Notes under the pieces: model-generated | What the model was told of the DNA's origin: nothing | The model's input: only the letters and a program-made list of their open reading frames with translations | The model's database searches: none | Made by a program: the position numbers and the translations under genes | Shown: piece after piece, positions 9,779 through 18,523 of the stretch | Position numbering within the stretch: the first letter of the stretch is position 1 | Layout: each line of letters starts with the position of its first letter | Source: Chitinophaga ginsengisoli | GTDB lineage: Bacteria; Bacteroidota; Bacteroidia; Chitinophagales; Chitinophagaceae | Length of the DNA: 64,000 nt | Reading direction: 5' to 3' | NCBI RefSeq assembly: GCF_003014595.1 | Contig: NZ_PYGK01000009.1 | Span: 124,001 to 188,000, forward strand

Positions 9779-11280
9779 TGTCAACACAGTATATGATCCA
9801 TTTTCGTTTAGGGAGCGCGGCCTTGCTGCTTTTACTGACGACAGGAATCAGTTCCTGCAGTAAGAAAGATGCGGCGGCTCCGGCCCGTACAGATACGACC
9901 AAAGTGGAACCGCCGATAGTCGCTTTCGATATCAACAGCATTAACGATACCTATGAAGACGTAGCACCTTTTGTCTATTATCCGAAATGGGGCTCTTATA
10001 ACGTGCATGATCCAATTATCAGGAAGTTTGGCGACACCTATTACTGTTACAGCACAGATGCCGGTTTCGGCATTTCAGTAAGGGCAGGTCTCCAGATACG
10101 TAAGTCGAAAGACCTGGTTCAGTGGACCTTTGTAGGATGGGTATTTGACCAGCTCCCTTCCCAGGGTGCATCCTTCATACAACAAAGAGGTACGCCGAAC
10201 AACAGTCTCTGGGCGCCCAGTGTGGTCAAGGTAGGCAGTGAATACCGCCTGTATTATTCCCTTTCTTCCAATGTGGGACGCCTCAGTGTGATTGGCCTGG
10301 CAACAGCGACTTCACCTGAAGGACCCTGGACGGAAAAAGGCCTGGTGGTGACCTCTATCAATGACAATACCATACAGACAAATGCTATTGATCCGAGTGT
10401 ATTGGTGACGCCTGCGGGAGAGCATTGGATGTATTACGGCTCTGCATGGGATGGTATCTATGTACTGAAGCTGGATCCTTCTACAGGACTGGCGCTGAAT
10501 AACGGCGACAAAGGTAAGCGTATCGCTAACCGTGGGTTTACAGGTGGAAAGTATAACGGCAATATTGAAGGACCGGAAGTAGTCTATAACGCAGCGCAGC
10601 ATAAATACTTCCTCTTCATTGCGTACGACTGGCTAGAGACGAAGTATAATACCCGTGTGATGCGTGGCGACAAGCCAGATGGCCCATTCTATGATTTCAA
10701 AGGTGCAGACGCTAATACAGATATCGATCATGGTCCGATGATCACGGCGCCTTATCAGTTCAGTGGTCATGGTGGCTGGCAGGGAGTGTCGCACTGTACG
10801 GTGTTTGACGATGGGAATGGACAATACTACATGGCGCATCAGGGCAGGCCGGGTATTAACAAATACTTTATGGACCTGCATCTGCGGAAGATGTTCTGGA
10901 CAAGTGACGGATGGCCGGTAGTATCGCCGGAACGGTATGCCTGGGAGGACAATGCCATGGTGCCGGAGGATAGTATTACGGGTAGCTGGGAACAGATCAT
11001 ACTGGGTTATCGGGTGGTGCCAGGTTATGCCAATGAGCAGGTATCTCCGGATTTCCAGGTGTCTGTACCGTTGACTATATCCGCCAATGGAACACTGAAC
11101 AATGATGCCGGCAGTAAATGGGTGTATACTGCTCCCTGGCTGGAACTGCACTGGAGCAATGGCTATACCGACAAGGTACTTGTGCAGCGTGGCCGGGATT
11201 GGGAGAAGAAAACAGCCACGCTGATATTCACTGGTCTGAATAATGACGGTGTGGCCATCTGGGGCAAGAAAAGTAAGTAA
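9778..11280 (+). CDS. GH43 arabinanase-type lipoprotein (endo-1,5-alpha-L-arabinanase-like)
   Basis: This 500-residue protein carries a lipoprotein signal (lipobox ISSC, cysteine near residue 27), so it is probably surface-anchored beside SusC/SusD. The five-bladed GH43 propeller shows the three expected acidic positions: the general base in YNVHDPIIRKFG, the pKa-modulating Asp in AIDPSVLV and the general acid in NIEGPEVVYN. GHGGWQGVSHC supplies a propeller-centre histidine of the arabinanase group. After about residue 400 a beta-sandwich domain resembling the C-terminal domain of the two-domain AbnB-type arabinanases is present. The likely reaction is cleavage of alpha-1,5-arabinan. Exact subfamily cannot be fixed by eye; an exo-acting arabinofuranosidase is the alternative. 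Confidence 0.88.
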   Translation: MSTQYMIHFRLGSAALLLLLTTGISSCSKKDAAAPARTDTTKVEPPIVAFDINSINDTYEDVAPFVYYPKWGSYNVHDPIIRKFGDTYYCYSTDAGFGISVRAGLQIRKSKDLVQWTFVGWVFDQLPSQGASFIQQRGTPNNSLWAPSVVKVGSEYRLYYSLSSNVGRLSVIGLATATSPEGPWTEKGLVVTSINDNTIQTNAIDPSVLVTPAGEHWMYYGSAWDGIYVLKLDPSTGLALNNGDKGKRIANRGFTGGKYNGNIEGPEVVYNAAQHKYFLFIAYDWLETKYNTRVMRGDKPDGPFYDFKGADANTDIDHGPMITAPYQFSGHGGWQGVSHCTVFDDGNGQYYMAHQGRPGINKYFMDLHLRKMFWTSDGWPVVSPERYAWEDNAMVPEDSITGSWEQIILGYRVVPGYANEQVSPDFQVSVPLTISANGTLNNDAGSKWVYTAPWLELHWSNGYTDKVLVQRGRDWEKKTATLIFTGLNNDGVAIWGKKSK

Positions 11281-11307
11281 TGATCTCAACAAAAGATAAA
11301 GGACGTA

Positions 11308-13284
11308 ATGAAAAATAAGGTATTAAAAGTACTCGCACTTGGCTTGTTGTTGTCGCCGGGTATTACAGAAGCACAAAAGAACAACGTCATCCATGTTGAG
11401 ACAAAAACCATCACGGGGAAAATAGCACCGACGATGTGGGGTGTCTTTTTTGAAGACATCAATATGGGCGCTGATGGTGGTATCTATGCAGAGTTGGTGA
11501 AGAACCGTTCCTTTGAATTCTTCCGCCCCCTGATGGGATGGACAGTGAACGGCGCAAAGGTAAAAGAAGGCGACCTGCTGATCCTGAACAGGGCGCCGGT
11601 GGCTACTGCCAATCCACGTTTCCTGCGGGCTACTGTCAGGAACACCGCACAAGGCGAGGCCGGGTTGAAGAATGAAGGCTTCCGCGGTATGGGTATTAAA
11701 CAGGGATTGCGTTATGATTTTTCGGTACTATACAGGCAGCAACAGCCGGGTGTCAGTCTGCATATACAGTTGCTGAACAGCGGCGGTAAGGTGATCGGCG
11801 ATACGGTACTGACACCTTCGCAGCAGGACACCGCCTGGCATAAACAGGCGGTTAGCTTCCACGCAACAGAGACAGAGCAGAAAGCCACCCTGCAGTTATG
11901 GCTGGAAGGCAATGGCACTATTGACCTGGATATGATCTCCCTGTTCCCGGAGGATACCTGGAAAAGGCGTCCGGGTGGTATGAGAGCTGATATGATACAG
12001 TTGCTCGCAGATATGAAGCCTGGCTTTATCCGCTTCCCTGGAGGCTGTATTGTGGAAGGATTTGACTTGTCACAACGTTATCAGTGGAAGAAGACCATTG
12101 GGCCGGTAGAGGAAAGGCAATTGATCATTAACCGCTGGAATTTTGAGTTTGCACATCGTCCGGCGCCAGATTATTTCCAGACGTTTGGATTGGGCTTCTT
12201 CGAATACTTCCAGCTGGCGGAAGATATCGGTGCAGAGCCGCTACCTATACTGAACTGTGGTATGGCCTGTCAGTTCAATTCTGCGGAGCTGGTACCACTG
12301 GATGAACTGGACCCTTATATACAGGATGCCCTTGACCTCATTGAATTCGCCAATGGTGATACCAACACCACCTGGGGTAAGGTGCGCGCCAATATGGGGC
12401 ATCCGGCTCCTTTTCACCTGAAAATGATGGGCGTAGGTAATGAAAACTGGGGGCCTCAATACGTGGACCGCCTGAAGCGCTTCACTAAAGCGATCAAAGA
12501 AAAGTACCCGGAGATAAAACTGGTGAATAGCTCAGGCACCGATCCGGACGGAGAACGTTTTGACTACCTGAACAAGGAACTGCGTGATATGCATGCCGAT
12601 ATTATTGACGAACATTATTATCGTCCGCCACAATGGTTTATGCAAAATGCGCGACGTTATGATAATTACCCGCGGAATGGTTCCAAAGTATTCGCCGGAG
12701 AATATGCCGCGCAAAGCGACAAAACAGTAAGCATCTATAACAAGAATAACTGGCTCACTGCATTGTCAGAAGCGGCGTTCATGACCGGGTTGGAAAGGAA
12801 TGCAGCCGTCGTAGACATGGCATCCTATGCGCCCTTATTTGCCCATACAGACGGCTGGCAATGGACGCCCGACCTGATCTGGGTAGACAACCTGCGTTCT
12901 TATGGTACACCGAATTACTACGTACAGCAATTGTTCTCGCTGAACAAGGGAACAGCGACTGTACCGGTGCATATGCATAATGAAGTGATAGCCGGACAGG
13001 ATAGTTTATACGCCGCTGCGGCATTAGATGAGAAAAGTCATGAACTGATCATTAAACTGGTGAACGTATCAGACAAGGAGCAGGCCTATACCGTGGAACT
13101 GGATGCCAAGCCTGCGGCATCAGCAAAGCTCACAGTGCTGCAAAGTGAGGATGTGAACAGTGTGAACAGCTTTGATCAGCCGGGCCGTATATCGCCTGAA
13201 GACACGGAAATAAAGCTACCTGGGAAACGCTTCCCGCTGAAGGTCGCTCCCCGTTCCCTGAATGTGTTGCGTATCCGTTTATAG
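11308..13284 (+). CDS. GH51 alpha-L-arabinofuranosidase
   Basis: This 658-residue secreted enzyme should release terminal alpha-L-arabinofuranose from arabinan or arabino-oligosaccharides. It has a signal peptide (about 1-22), a Bacteroidota-type N-terminal strand (TITGKIAPTMWGVFFEDINMG), an inserted carbohydrate-binding-like beta domain (about 85-215), a TIM barrel with acid/base Glu in VGNENWG and a probable nucleophile Glu in VFAGEYAAQ, and the C-terminal alpha-L-AF_C beta domain ending at SLNVLRIRL. It lies 27 bp after the GH43 gene in the same operon. Periplasmic location is likely because no lipobox is present. Confidence 0.94.
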   Translation: MKNKVLKVLALGLLLSPGITEAQKNNVIHVETKTITGKIAPTMWGVFFEDINMGADGGIYAELVKNRSFEFFRPLMGWTVNGAKVKEGDLLILNRAPVATANPRFLRATVRNTAQGEAGLKNEGFRGMGIKQGLRYDFSVLYRQQQPGVSLHIQLLNSGGKVIGDTVLTPSQQDTAWHKQAVSFHATETEQKATLQLWLEGNGTIDLDMISLFPEDTWKRRPGGMRADMIQLLADMKPGFIRFPGGCIVEGFDLSQRYQWKKTIGPVEERQLIINRWNFEFAHRPAPDYFQTFGLGFFEYFQLAEDIGAEPLPILNCGMACQFNSAELVPLDELDPYIQDALDLIEFANGDTNTTWGKVRANMGHPAPFHLKMMGVGNENWGPQYVDRLKRFTKAIKEKYPEIKLVNSSGTDPDGERFDYLNKELRDMHADIIDEHYYRPPQWFMQNARRYDNYPRNGSKVFAGEYAAQSDKTVSIYNKNNWLTALSEAAFMTGLERNAAVVDMASYAPLFAHTDGWQWTPDLIWVDNLRSYGTPNYYVQQLFSLNKGTATVPVHMHNEVIAGQDSLYAAAALDEKSHELIIKLVNVSDKEQAYTVELDAKPAASAKLTVLQSEDVNSVNSFDQPGRISPEDTEIKLPGKRFPLKVAPRSLNVLRIRL

Positions 13285-13306
13285 CGGTCACATAAAATAG
13301 CTGATA

Positions 13307-14329
13307 GTGAAACGTATATTCTTTCTTTTGTTGATACTGGTTGCACCGTTCCGGATGTGGGCACAATCTGTGCCCACCGGGACGGAATTTACGACGCGTA
13401 ATACGCCGGTGCACGATCCTGTGATTATTAAGGAGAAGGACACGTATTACCTGTTCTGTACAGGTGACGGTATTAGTGTTTTTTCTTCCCGTGACAGGCT
13501 GCATTGGCGTAAGGAAGATCCTGTATTCGCCAGCCCTCCTGAGTGGGCTGTAAAGGCCGTTCCAGGCTTTAAAGGGCATATCTGGGCGCCTGATATCAGC
13601 TATTATGACGGACGTTATTACCTGTACTATGCAGTGTCTGCATTCGGAAAGAATACTTCCTGTATCGGGCTGGCCGTAAATAAGACGCTGGACCCTGCAT
13701 CACCTGACTACAAGTGGGAGGACAAAGGAAAGGTAATACAGTCCGTTCCTGGCCGCGACATGTGGAATGCCATTGATCCTAACTTGATATTCGATGAAAA
13801 CGGGACTCCCTGGTTGTCTTTCGGCTCTTTCTGGGAGGGGATCAAGCTGGTAAAAATGACCCGGGACCTGCAAACGGTGAGTGAACCCCAGGAATGGTAT
13901 ACCATTGCCAGAAGGCCAAGGGATTTTACTACTCCCGATACATCCGCAGGAAATGGCGCCATAGAAGCGCCTTTTATTTTCAGGAAAGGGAAGTATTATT
14001 ACCTTTTTGTGTCCCGCGACTATTGCTGCCGTGCAGAGAAAAGCACCTATAAGGTGGTGGTAGGCAGAAGTGAAAAAGTCCAGGGGCCCTACCTTGACAG
14101 GCAGGGCGTTCCCCTGGAAGCTGATGGGGGAACCCTGGTCATTCAAGGGGATGGCGTTAATTGGTATGGCGCCGGACATAACGCCGTTTTCACCGACGCA
14201 GACAAAGACTATCTGCTCCTGCATGGCTATGACGCACATGACAGGGGACGTTCTAAACTGCTACTCAAAGAAATAACCTGGGACTCCGATGGATGGCCCC
14301 AGCCTATCCAATTAAGTGCAGATCTATAG
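13307..14329 (+). CDS. GH43 endo-arabinanase-like secreted enzyme
   Basis: This 340-residue single-domain GH43 protein has a signal peptide (about 1-20, ending WAQS). The start is a GTG at 13307, chosen because it gives that signal peptide. Catalytic positions are visible as Asp in VHDPVIIKE, Asp in AIDPNLIF and Glu in AIEAPFIF. The blocks HIWAPDISYYDGRYYLYY, LSFGSFWEGIKLVKM and YYYLFVSRDYCCR are typical of short AbnA-type 1,5-arabinanases. It ends the arabinan operon, 22 bp after the GH51 gene. Having both a two-domain and a short GH43 suggests division of labour between surface and periplasm, which is an inference. Confidence 0.92.
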   Translation: MKRIFFLLLILVAPFRMWAQSVPTGTEFTTRNTPVHDPVIIKEKDTYYLFCTGDGISVFSSRDRLHWRKEDPVFASPPEWAVKAVPGFKGHIWAPDISYYDGRYYLYYAVSAFGKNTSCIGLAVNKTLDPASPDYKWEDKGKVIQSVPGRDMWNAIDPNLIFDENGTPWLSFGSFWEGIKLVKMTRDLQTVSEPQEWYTIARRPRDFTTPDTSAGNGAIEAPFIFRKGKYYYLFVSRDYCCRAEKSTYKVVVGRSEKVQGPYLDRQGVPLEADGGTLVIQGDGVNWYGAGHNAVFTDADKDYLLLHGYDAHDRGRSKLLLKEITWDSDGWPQPIQLSADL

Positions 14330-14534
14330 GTAATTCAATACAGGAATGTCCCTGTTCTTTAAGGCAGAAGAATATATCTTCTGCCTTAAAGAAATCGCCT
14401 TCTATCCGCATGATCTTATCCTCATCTTCCAGGTCGAAGGTGACCTTCAGGTCTGGTTTTCTCTGCAGGATATCAGTGATAATAACCCTCACTTCTTCTG
14501 CATATAGGACATCTGTTTTAAAGACTTTTACCAT
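14304..14534 (-). CDS. Small conserved Bacteroidota protein of unknown function
   Basis: This 76-residue protein (start MVKVFKTDVLYAEEV) has the look of a ferredoxin-like alpha/beta domain: a first strand, a helix with IITDILQRKPDL, a FDLEDEDKIMRIEG strand pair and a final helix FFCLKEQGHSCIEL. Similar short proteins with the FDLEDxDxIxRxEG block recur in Bacteroidota genomes, though no function is known to me. It follows the barrel protein gene with a 12-bp gap and probably shares its transcript. Its 3' end overlaps the converging arabinanase gene by 26 bp, and a perfect 17-bp inverted repeat lies inside its coding sequence at 14355-14393. Confidence 0.72.
   Translation of the reverse strand: MVKVFKTDVLYAEEVRVIITDILQRKPDLKVTFDLEDEDKIMRIEGDFFKAEDIFFCLKEQGHSCIELPIDLHLIG
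14355..14393. repeat. Perfect 17-bp inverted repeat inside coding sequence
   Basis: Arms at 14355-14371 and 14377-14393 are perfect complements around the 5-base loop ATATA. The hairpin begins 26 bp after the arabinanase stop and could end arabinan-operon transcription, but it has no T-tract on the plus strand. It is coding DNA for the small minus-strand protein. Confidence 0.75.
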
Positions 14535-14546
14535 AATTGATTACAT

Positions 14547-15545
14547 CTAGTTTTTCGCTCCCAGCAGCGTAAACGGATTGAACGATACACCTATGTTGAA
14601 ATAGAAAGCCGGGTCAGGCTTGGTTTCGTATACCGGATCTGCAAATGAATCTTCCTTCCTGAATATCCTTCCGGAGGGCGTTATTTTCATGCCCGTCTTA
14701 ACGGTCAGCAACAGGTACTTTGTCAGGATATGCTCGTATACGAGTCCAGAATTAAGATCAAATTGTCTGTACTCATACTTCTGCGCCGTACTGTCTAAAT
14801 TATACAGATAGAAGGAGGGCCTGTCGATCTCTGTACCCAGCGACAACCTACCATTGGTATGCACCAGTTTTCTGAGGTAGAGGCTTCGGGGAAAGGTGAT
14901 ATCGGCAATGTAGCCATTATTGAATTTGTGCTCATATGCGATAGTCGGCATGAAAGGTGTCTGTGCACTCGGGTCGATATTGACGAGTACTCCAACAATC
15001 AGTTTGGTGCGCTGGTTAGCCTTCAGTATCATGGAGGCGGTCACTAATCCTTTCACTCGTTCAAAATACCGTTCACTACCATCTACTAAAAGGCTGGACG
15101 TATAGATCGTCCGTTTATTAAACAGCTTAGAAAAATAAGTGAGGTTGACGGAGGAATAAAGATAATGGAACTCGTCGTTAACGTTTTTAATGCTGCCGGA
15201 AAGTGGCGCGATATCACCCTCTATAGACGTTCTCCTGTAACCAGCAGCAAGCCCCAGCATCCAGCTTTTTCTCTTTATAAAGTTGTAATTCGCACTCATT
15301 TTGAGCTGCGTATAACCGGTCACTTTGCTCTCCGGTAAAGATTTTCCCTGCTGCTCTGAAGTGAAGTTGTACGGAGTTGAATACGTAAATTCTATATTCA
15401 GTGGGCGGGTGACTGCAAACTTGTCGGCGGCGTAAGTTTCTACACGTCTGGGCAGATTCAGGCTATCCCTGCTCTGCGAAAAACATGCTACCGACAAGAT
15501 CAGCATGCCGGATACTGATACTACTAATTTCTGTTTAATGTCCAT
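14547..15545 (-). CDS. DUF6268-like outer-membrane beta-barrel protein
   Basis: The start is taken at the ATG at 15543-15545 because it opens a normal signal peptide (about 1-25, ending ACFSQS); an upstream in-frame ATG at 15599 would put 18 non-signal-like residues in front. The 332-residue product consists of alternating amphipathic strands (TQLKMSANYNFI, WMLGLAAGYRRTS, LVNIDPSA...TIAYEHKFNNGYIADITFPRSLYLRK) and ends with a barrel-type strand IGVSFNPFTLLG. This resembles the DUF6268 family of outer-membrane barrels. It is divergent from a LytS/LytTR pair, and the gap holds a candidate operator, so it may be a target of that pair. The substrate or role is unknown. Confidence 0.75.
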   Translation of the reverse strand: MDIKQKLVVSVSGMLILSVACFSQSRDSLNLPRRVETYAADKFAVTRPLNIEFTYSTPYNFTSEQQGKSLPESKVTGYTQLKMSANYNFIKRKSWMLGLAAGYRRTSIEGDIAPLSGSIKNVNDEFHYLYSSVNLTYFSKLFNKRTIYTSSLLVDGSERYFERVKGLVTASMILKANQRTKLIVGVLVNIDPSAQTPFMPTIAYEHKFNNGYIADITFPRSLYLRKLVHTNGRLSLGTEIDRPSFYLYNLDSTAQKYEYRQFDLNSGLVYEHILTKYLLLTVKTGMKITPSGRIFRKEDSFADPVYETKPDPAFYFNIGVSFNPFTLLGAKN

Positions 15546-15703
15546 TATTCTATATTTAAAGGTCCAGTTGATAGAAGGGGAAAAGTTGGCTGCAATCATT
15601 CATCTCATAAGGTCTGTTCCTGGCAATTAAATAAGTGGCACAGAGGAGATATTGAATAAATGCAGAACAAAGGAATGGATAATAGCGCCCCGGGTTTTCG
15701 TTT

Positions 15704-15758
15704 TTATACCAAACGGTTTACATTTTATACCAAATTTTGAGGACGAAATTTGGTATAA
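15704..15758. promoter_or_regulatory. Candidate LytTR operator: three TTATACCAAA half-sites
   Basis: TTATACCAAA occurs at 15704-15713 and 15725-15734, exactly 21 bp apart, and once inverted at 15749-15758. The second and third copies are part of a perfect inverted repeat with 13-bp arms (15725-15737 and 15746-15758) and an 8-base loop. LytTR regulators typically bind direct repeats about 21-22 bp apart, and a LytTR regulator is encoded immediately downstream. The site sits between that pair and the divergent barrel gene, so autoregulation or control of both is plausible. Confidence 0.6.
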
Positions 15759-15843
15759 CAGAGAAGGGGTTTCGTATAATTTCCCACGGCCACGGCATGT
15801 AATCGCTTTATCTTTGGGCTGAGTTCAATTCTTAATAAGTACT

Positions 15844-16896
15844 ATGAAGCATAAGCATGATGATAAGATCATACAGCTGATCATTGATGACAAGTACAGG
15901 ATATTACGCCACTCCCTGGTGGTGTTAGGTATCCTGACTATGCTTTCCTTTACTGATGAGATCCGAGGTTCAGCAGAAGGCAGGTATCTCAGATTATTGT
16001 CTGTGTCTGTCTTTCTGATAATCATGTGTTATGTCAATATGAATGTGCTGGTCCCGCGGTTCTTCTTTAAGGGCCGGTACGTGTTTTATCTGGCGCTTTT
16101 AGTGATAGTGGTCGTGATCGGCCGTGTGGCCATGTCCTGGTTTTTGAGCAGGTACGACGCTGCCACCCAATTACAAAACAACAAAGGTAAATTGGGCATA
16201 TATGAGGGAACTATCATATTGATCGCTGTTGTATTGGTCACTACTATGGTAAAGCTCTTTCAACGGTGGATGAGAGATAATGAGAGAATGGCTGAGCTGA
16301 GGAATCTTACGTTGACAATGGAGCTGAACGAACTACGGAATCAGATCAATCCGCATTTCCTCTTTAATATGCTGAATGGCATTAAAGCCCTGATACGTAA
16401 AGATCCGGAGAAAGCAAACCTTGTGATCATGAAACTGTCTGAGTTCCTCCGCTACCAGCTGTATGAGAACAATGCTGAAAAGACTTCGTTACGATCAGAG
16501 ATCAATTTCCTATCCAACTTCCTGGCCCTGGAAAAGCTAAGAAGGGATAATCTTTCCATTGACATCCACAGCGGGACTCCTCCCCGGATAATCAATTGGG
16601 TGTCTTTACCGCCTAACCTGTTTACTACCTTCCTGGAAAACGCCGTAAAGCATAGTGTCAATATCAATGGAGCGGAATCGTACATCAACGTTGACATAGA
16701 GGTAAGAGGAGACAAAATTTACTTCAGTTGTACTAATTCAAAAGATCCTGAGTTTAAAGCTTCAGATAAAAGGAACAGCGGACTCGGACTGGCTAACATC
16801 ACAAGACGGCTGGAACTGTTATACGGCGATCGTTATAAGCTGGAGGTTAACTCCACAGAGAAAGAACATACTATCAAACTAGCTATACCATTATGA
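15844..16896 (+). CDS. LytS/YehU-type sensor histidine kinase
   Basis: This 350-residue membrane kinase has four hydrophobic segments (about 23-38, 52-70, 80-98, 121-138), then a short coiled linker and the His_kinase domain with phospho-acceptor H171 in QINPHFLFNMLNG. A truncated HATPase_c domain follows (NxxENAVKHS near 260, SGLGLANITRRLELLYG near 320). It should phosphorylate the LytTR regulator encoded next, whose ATG overlaps its stop by four bases. There is no extracellular sensory domain, so the signal is probably membrane-associated. Confidence 0.95.
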   Translation: MKHKHDDKIIQLIIDDKYRILRHSLVVLGILTMLSFTDEIRGSAEGRYLRLLSVSVFLIIMCYVNMNVLVPRFFFKGRYVFYLALLVIVVVIGRVAMSWFLSRYDAATQLQNNKGKLGIYEGTIILIAVVLVTTMVKLFQRWMRDNERMAELRNLTLTMELNELRNQINPHFLFNMLNGIKALIRKDPEKANLVIMKLSEFLRYQLYENNAEKTSLRSEINFLSNFLALEKLRRDNLSIDIHSGTPPRIINWVSLPPNLFTTFLENAVKHSVNINGAESYINVDIEVRGDKIYFSCTNSKDPEFKASDKRNSGLGLANITRRLELLYGDRYKLEVNSTEKEHTIKLAIPL

Positions 16897-17618
16897 GATG
16901 TGTTATTGTAGATGATGAACCACTCGCAAGAGAAGAAATGCAGGAACTGATCAAAGAGGTGTCCCAGATGGAAGTAGTGGGTGTATTCTCCAATGCACTT
17001 ACCACCATGGAATTCCTGAAAGAGCATCAGGCAGACCTCATTTTCCTGGATATCGAAATGCCGATGGTAACAGGGCTGGAATTTGCGGCACAGCTGCCGA
17101 AGCAGATCCTGACTATTTTCACAACGGCTTATTCGCAATATGCTTTTAAAAGTTATGAGCTGGATGCTATAGACTACCTGCTGAAGCCAATAGACAAGGC
17201 CCGGCTGGAGAAAGCGATCAGTAAAGCGGAAGCGTACAAAAGGTTGCTTTCTGATGATACAGAAAAGAACATTGTCCAGTCGAATACGAGCGATTTTCTA
17301 ATCATCAAATCAGATCGCAGGTTTCACCGACTGAACTTTAATGATATCAGATATATAGAAGGACTGAAAGATTATGTGGTCATATACACCGGTAGTCAGA
17401 AGCTCATCACAGCGATGAATTTAAAGACGATCCATCAGAAGATGCCGCAGCATCTTTTTATACGGGTAAGTAAGTCGTACGTAGTGAACATAGACTATGT
17501 AGATTCATTTGACCATCACAATGTGTATGTGGGTGAGTCGGAAATTCCAATAGGAGAGGTGTATAAAAAGGACTTCTTTAAGATGTATTCAGGAGGCTCT
17601 CTTAATCCGGAGGAATAG
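16893..17618 (+). CDS. LytTR-family response regulator
   Basis: This 241-residue protein has a receiver domain (about 1-120; D7/D8, phospho-acceptor D53 in LIFLDIEMP, YLLKPID) and a LytTR DNA-binding domain (about 135-235; NDIRYIEGLKDYVVIYT, FIRVSKSYVVNIDYVDSF). It is translationally coupled to the sensor kinase. The repeat array at 15704-15758 upstream has the spacing expected of a LytTR site. A rho-independent terminator follows at 17783-17812. Confidence 0.96.
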   Translation: MRCVIVDDEPLAREEMQELIKEVSQMEVVGVFSNALTTMEFLKEHQADLIFLDIEMPMVTGLEFAAQLPKQILTIFTTAYSQYAFKSYELDAIDYLLKPIDKARLEKAISKAEAYKRLLSDDTEKNIVQSNTSDFLIIKSDRRFHRLNFNDIRYIEGLKDYVVIYTGSQKLITAMNLKTIHQKMPQHLFIRVSKSYVVNIDYVDSFDHHNVYVGESEIPIGEVYKKDFFKMYSGGSLNPEE

Positions 17619-17782
17619 GCCGGGGCCGTCAGTCTACCTAAAGCAGACTATGTACACTTCAACAGGCTTTTTGTCCGTTTCAGCAGGATCTCAACTGCAG
17701 GCATTACCAAAACAAATGATCTTAGCAGTATAATGTAGTAAAGTTTACGGAATGACAGTTAAAAGTTGTAGGTTTAACAGGG

Positions 17783-17812
17783 CCGGGATGTTTATCCCGG
17801 TCGTCTTTTTTT
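17783..17812 (+). terminator. Rho-independent terminator of the LytS/LytTR operon
   Basis: CCGGGAT at 17783-17789 pairs with ATCCCGG at 17794-17800 around a 4-base loop and is followed by a T-rich tract to 17812. Confidence 0.85.
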
Positions 17813-17839
17813 GAAACGAACGAAGATCTGTATAAATAA

Positions 17840-17876
17840 AAAAGCAGCTGCCCGGCATTCCGGAACAGCTGCTTTT
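17840..17876 (-). terminator. Terminator of the PepSY-like gene, probably bidirectional
   Basis: AAAAGCAGCTG at 17840-17850 and CAGCTGCTTTT at 17866-17876 form an 11-bp stem with A/T-rich flanks on both sides, just past the stop of the minus-strand gene. Confidence 0.8.
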
Positions 17877-17893
17877 ATTTATCCGCTGAATGG

Positions 17894-18352
17894 TTATTGC
17901 TTCTTCTTCTTACCTTCTTTTTTATCTTTATCCAGCTCGTTTTTCAGCACCTTACCATCCGGACTGAAGGTCACGTCTCTCTTTTCAGTTTCTTTCTTCA
18001 GCTCCAGCTTGTAGGTAACTGTTGTTCCCTCCGTATGCTTGTCTGCATCATGTATCTTATAACCGGCAAACTGCTGCTGCACCGCCAGCTTGATGGTACC
18101 AGGCAGATCTGCGTCTTTGATGTCTTCCTTCTGTTTTACCACCTTGCCTGTGGCATCGTACCAGATATCGTGTTTTTCAAACTCAGCCTTGTACTGGCTG
18201 TCCTTCATTTTCCATTTAACACCTGTGGCCTTGGGATACTGTTGCTGGAAGCTTTTGGTGACTGCGGCAGGTACATTTACCGGCTGATCAGCTTTCTGTG
18301 CGTAGGCACTAACGGCGGTTCCCAGTAAAAGAAATAAAATAAGATGTTTCAT
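17894..18352 (-). CDS. PepSY-like domain secreted protein
   Basis: The ATG at 18350-18352 is chosen because it begins a signal peptide (MKHLILFLLLGTAVSAYAQ); an upstream in-frame ATG at 18445 adds 31 residues with no family likeness. The mature part (about 130 residues) has two PepSY/BLIP-like repeats: PAAVTKSFQQQYPKATGVKW... and LPGTIKLAVQQQFAGYKIHDA..., each followed by a three-stranded sheet containing YDATGKVVK or FSPDGKVLK. Such proteins are periplasmic and common in Bacteroidota, with function mostly unknown. The C-terminus is very lysine-rich (DKKEGKKKKQ). Regulation is not visible. Confidence 0.85.
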   Translation of the reverse strand: MKHLILFLLLGTAVSAYAQKADQPVNVPAAVTKSFQQQYPKATGVKWKMKDSQYKAEFEKHDIWYDATGKVVKQKEDIKDADLPGTIKLAVQQQFAGYKIHDADKHTEGTTVTYKLELKKETEKRDVTFSPDGKVLKNELDKDKKEGKKKKQ

Positions 18353-18523
18353 GAACTTGCTTTTTAATTGAGGACTTAAAATTACGGAAAGTATCAGCAA
18401 CCGGGAAAAAATCGGGGACATCAGCAATAAATTCCGTGAAACCACACAATATTAATATACTATCCGGATTGGGAGCTTATCCGTACCTTTATGATATTCG
18501 TTTCCCCACAATAATTCACTGTT

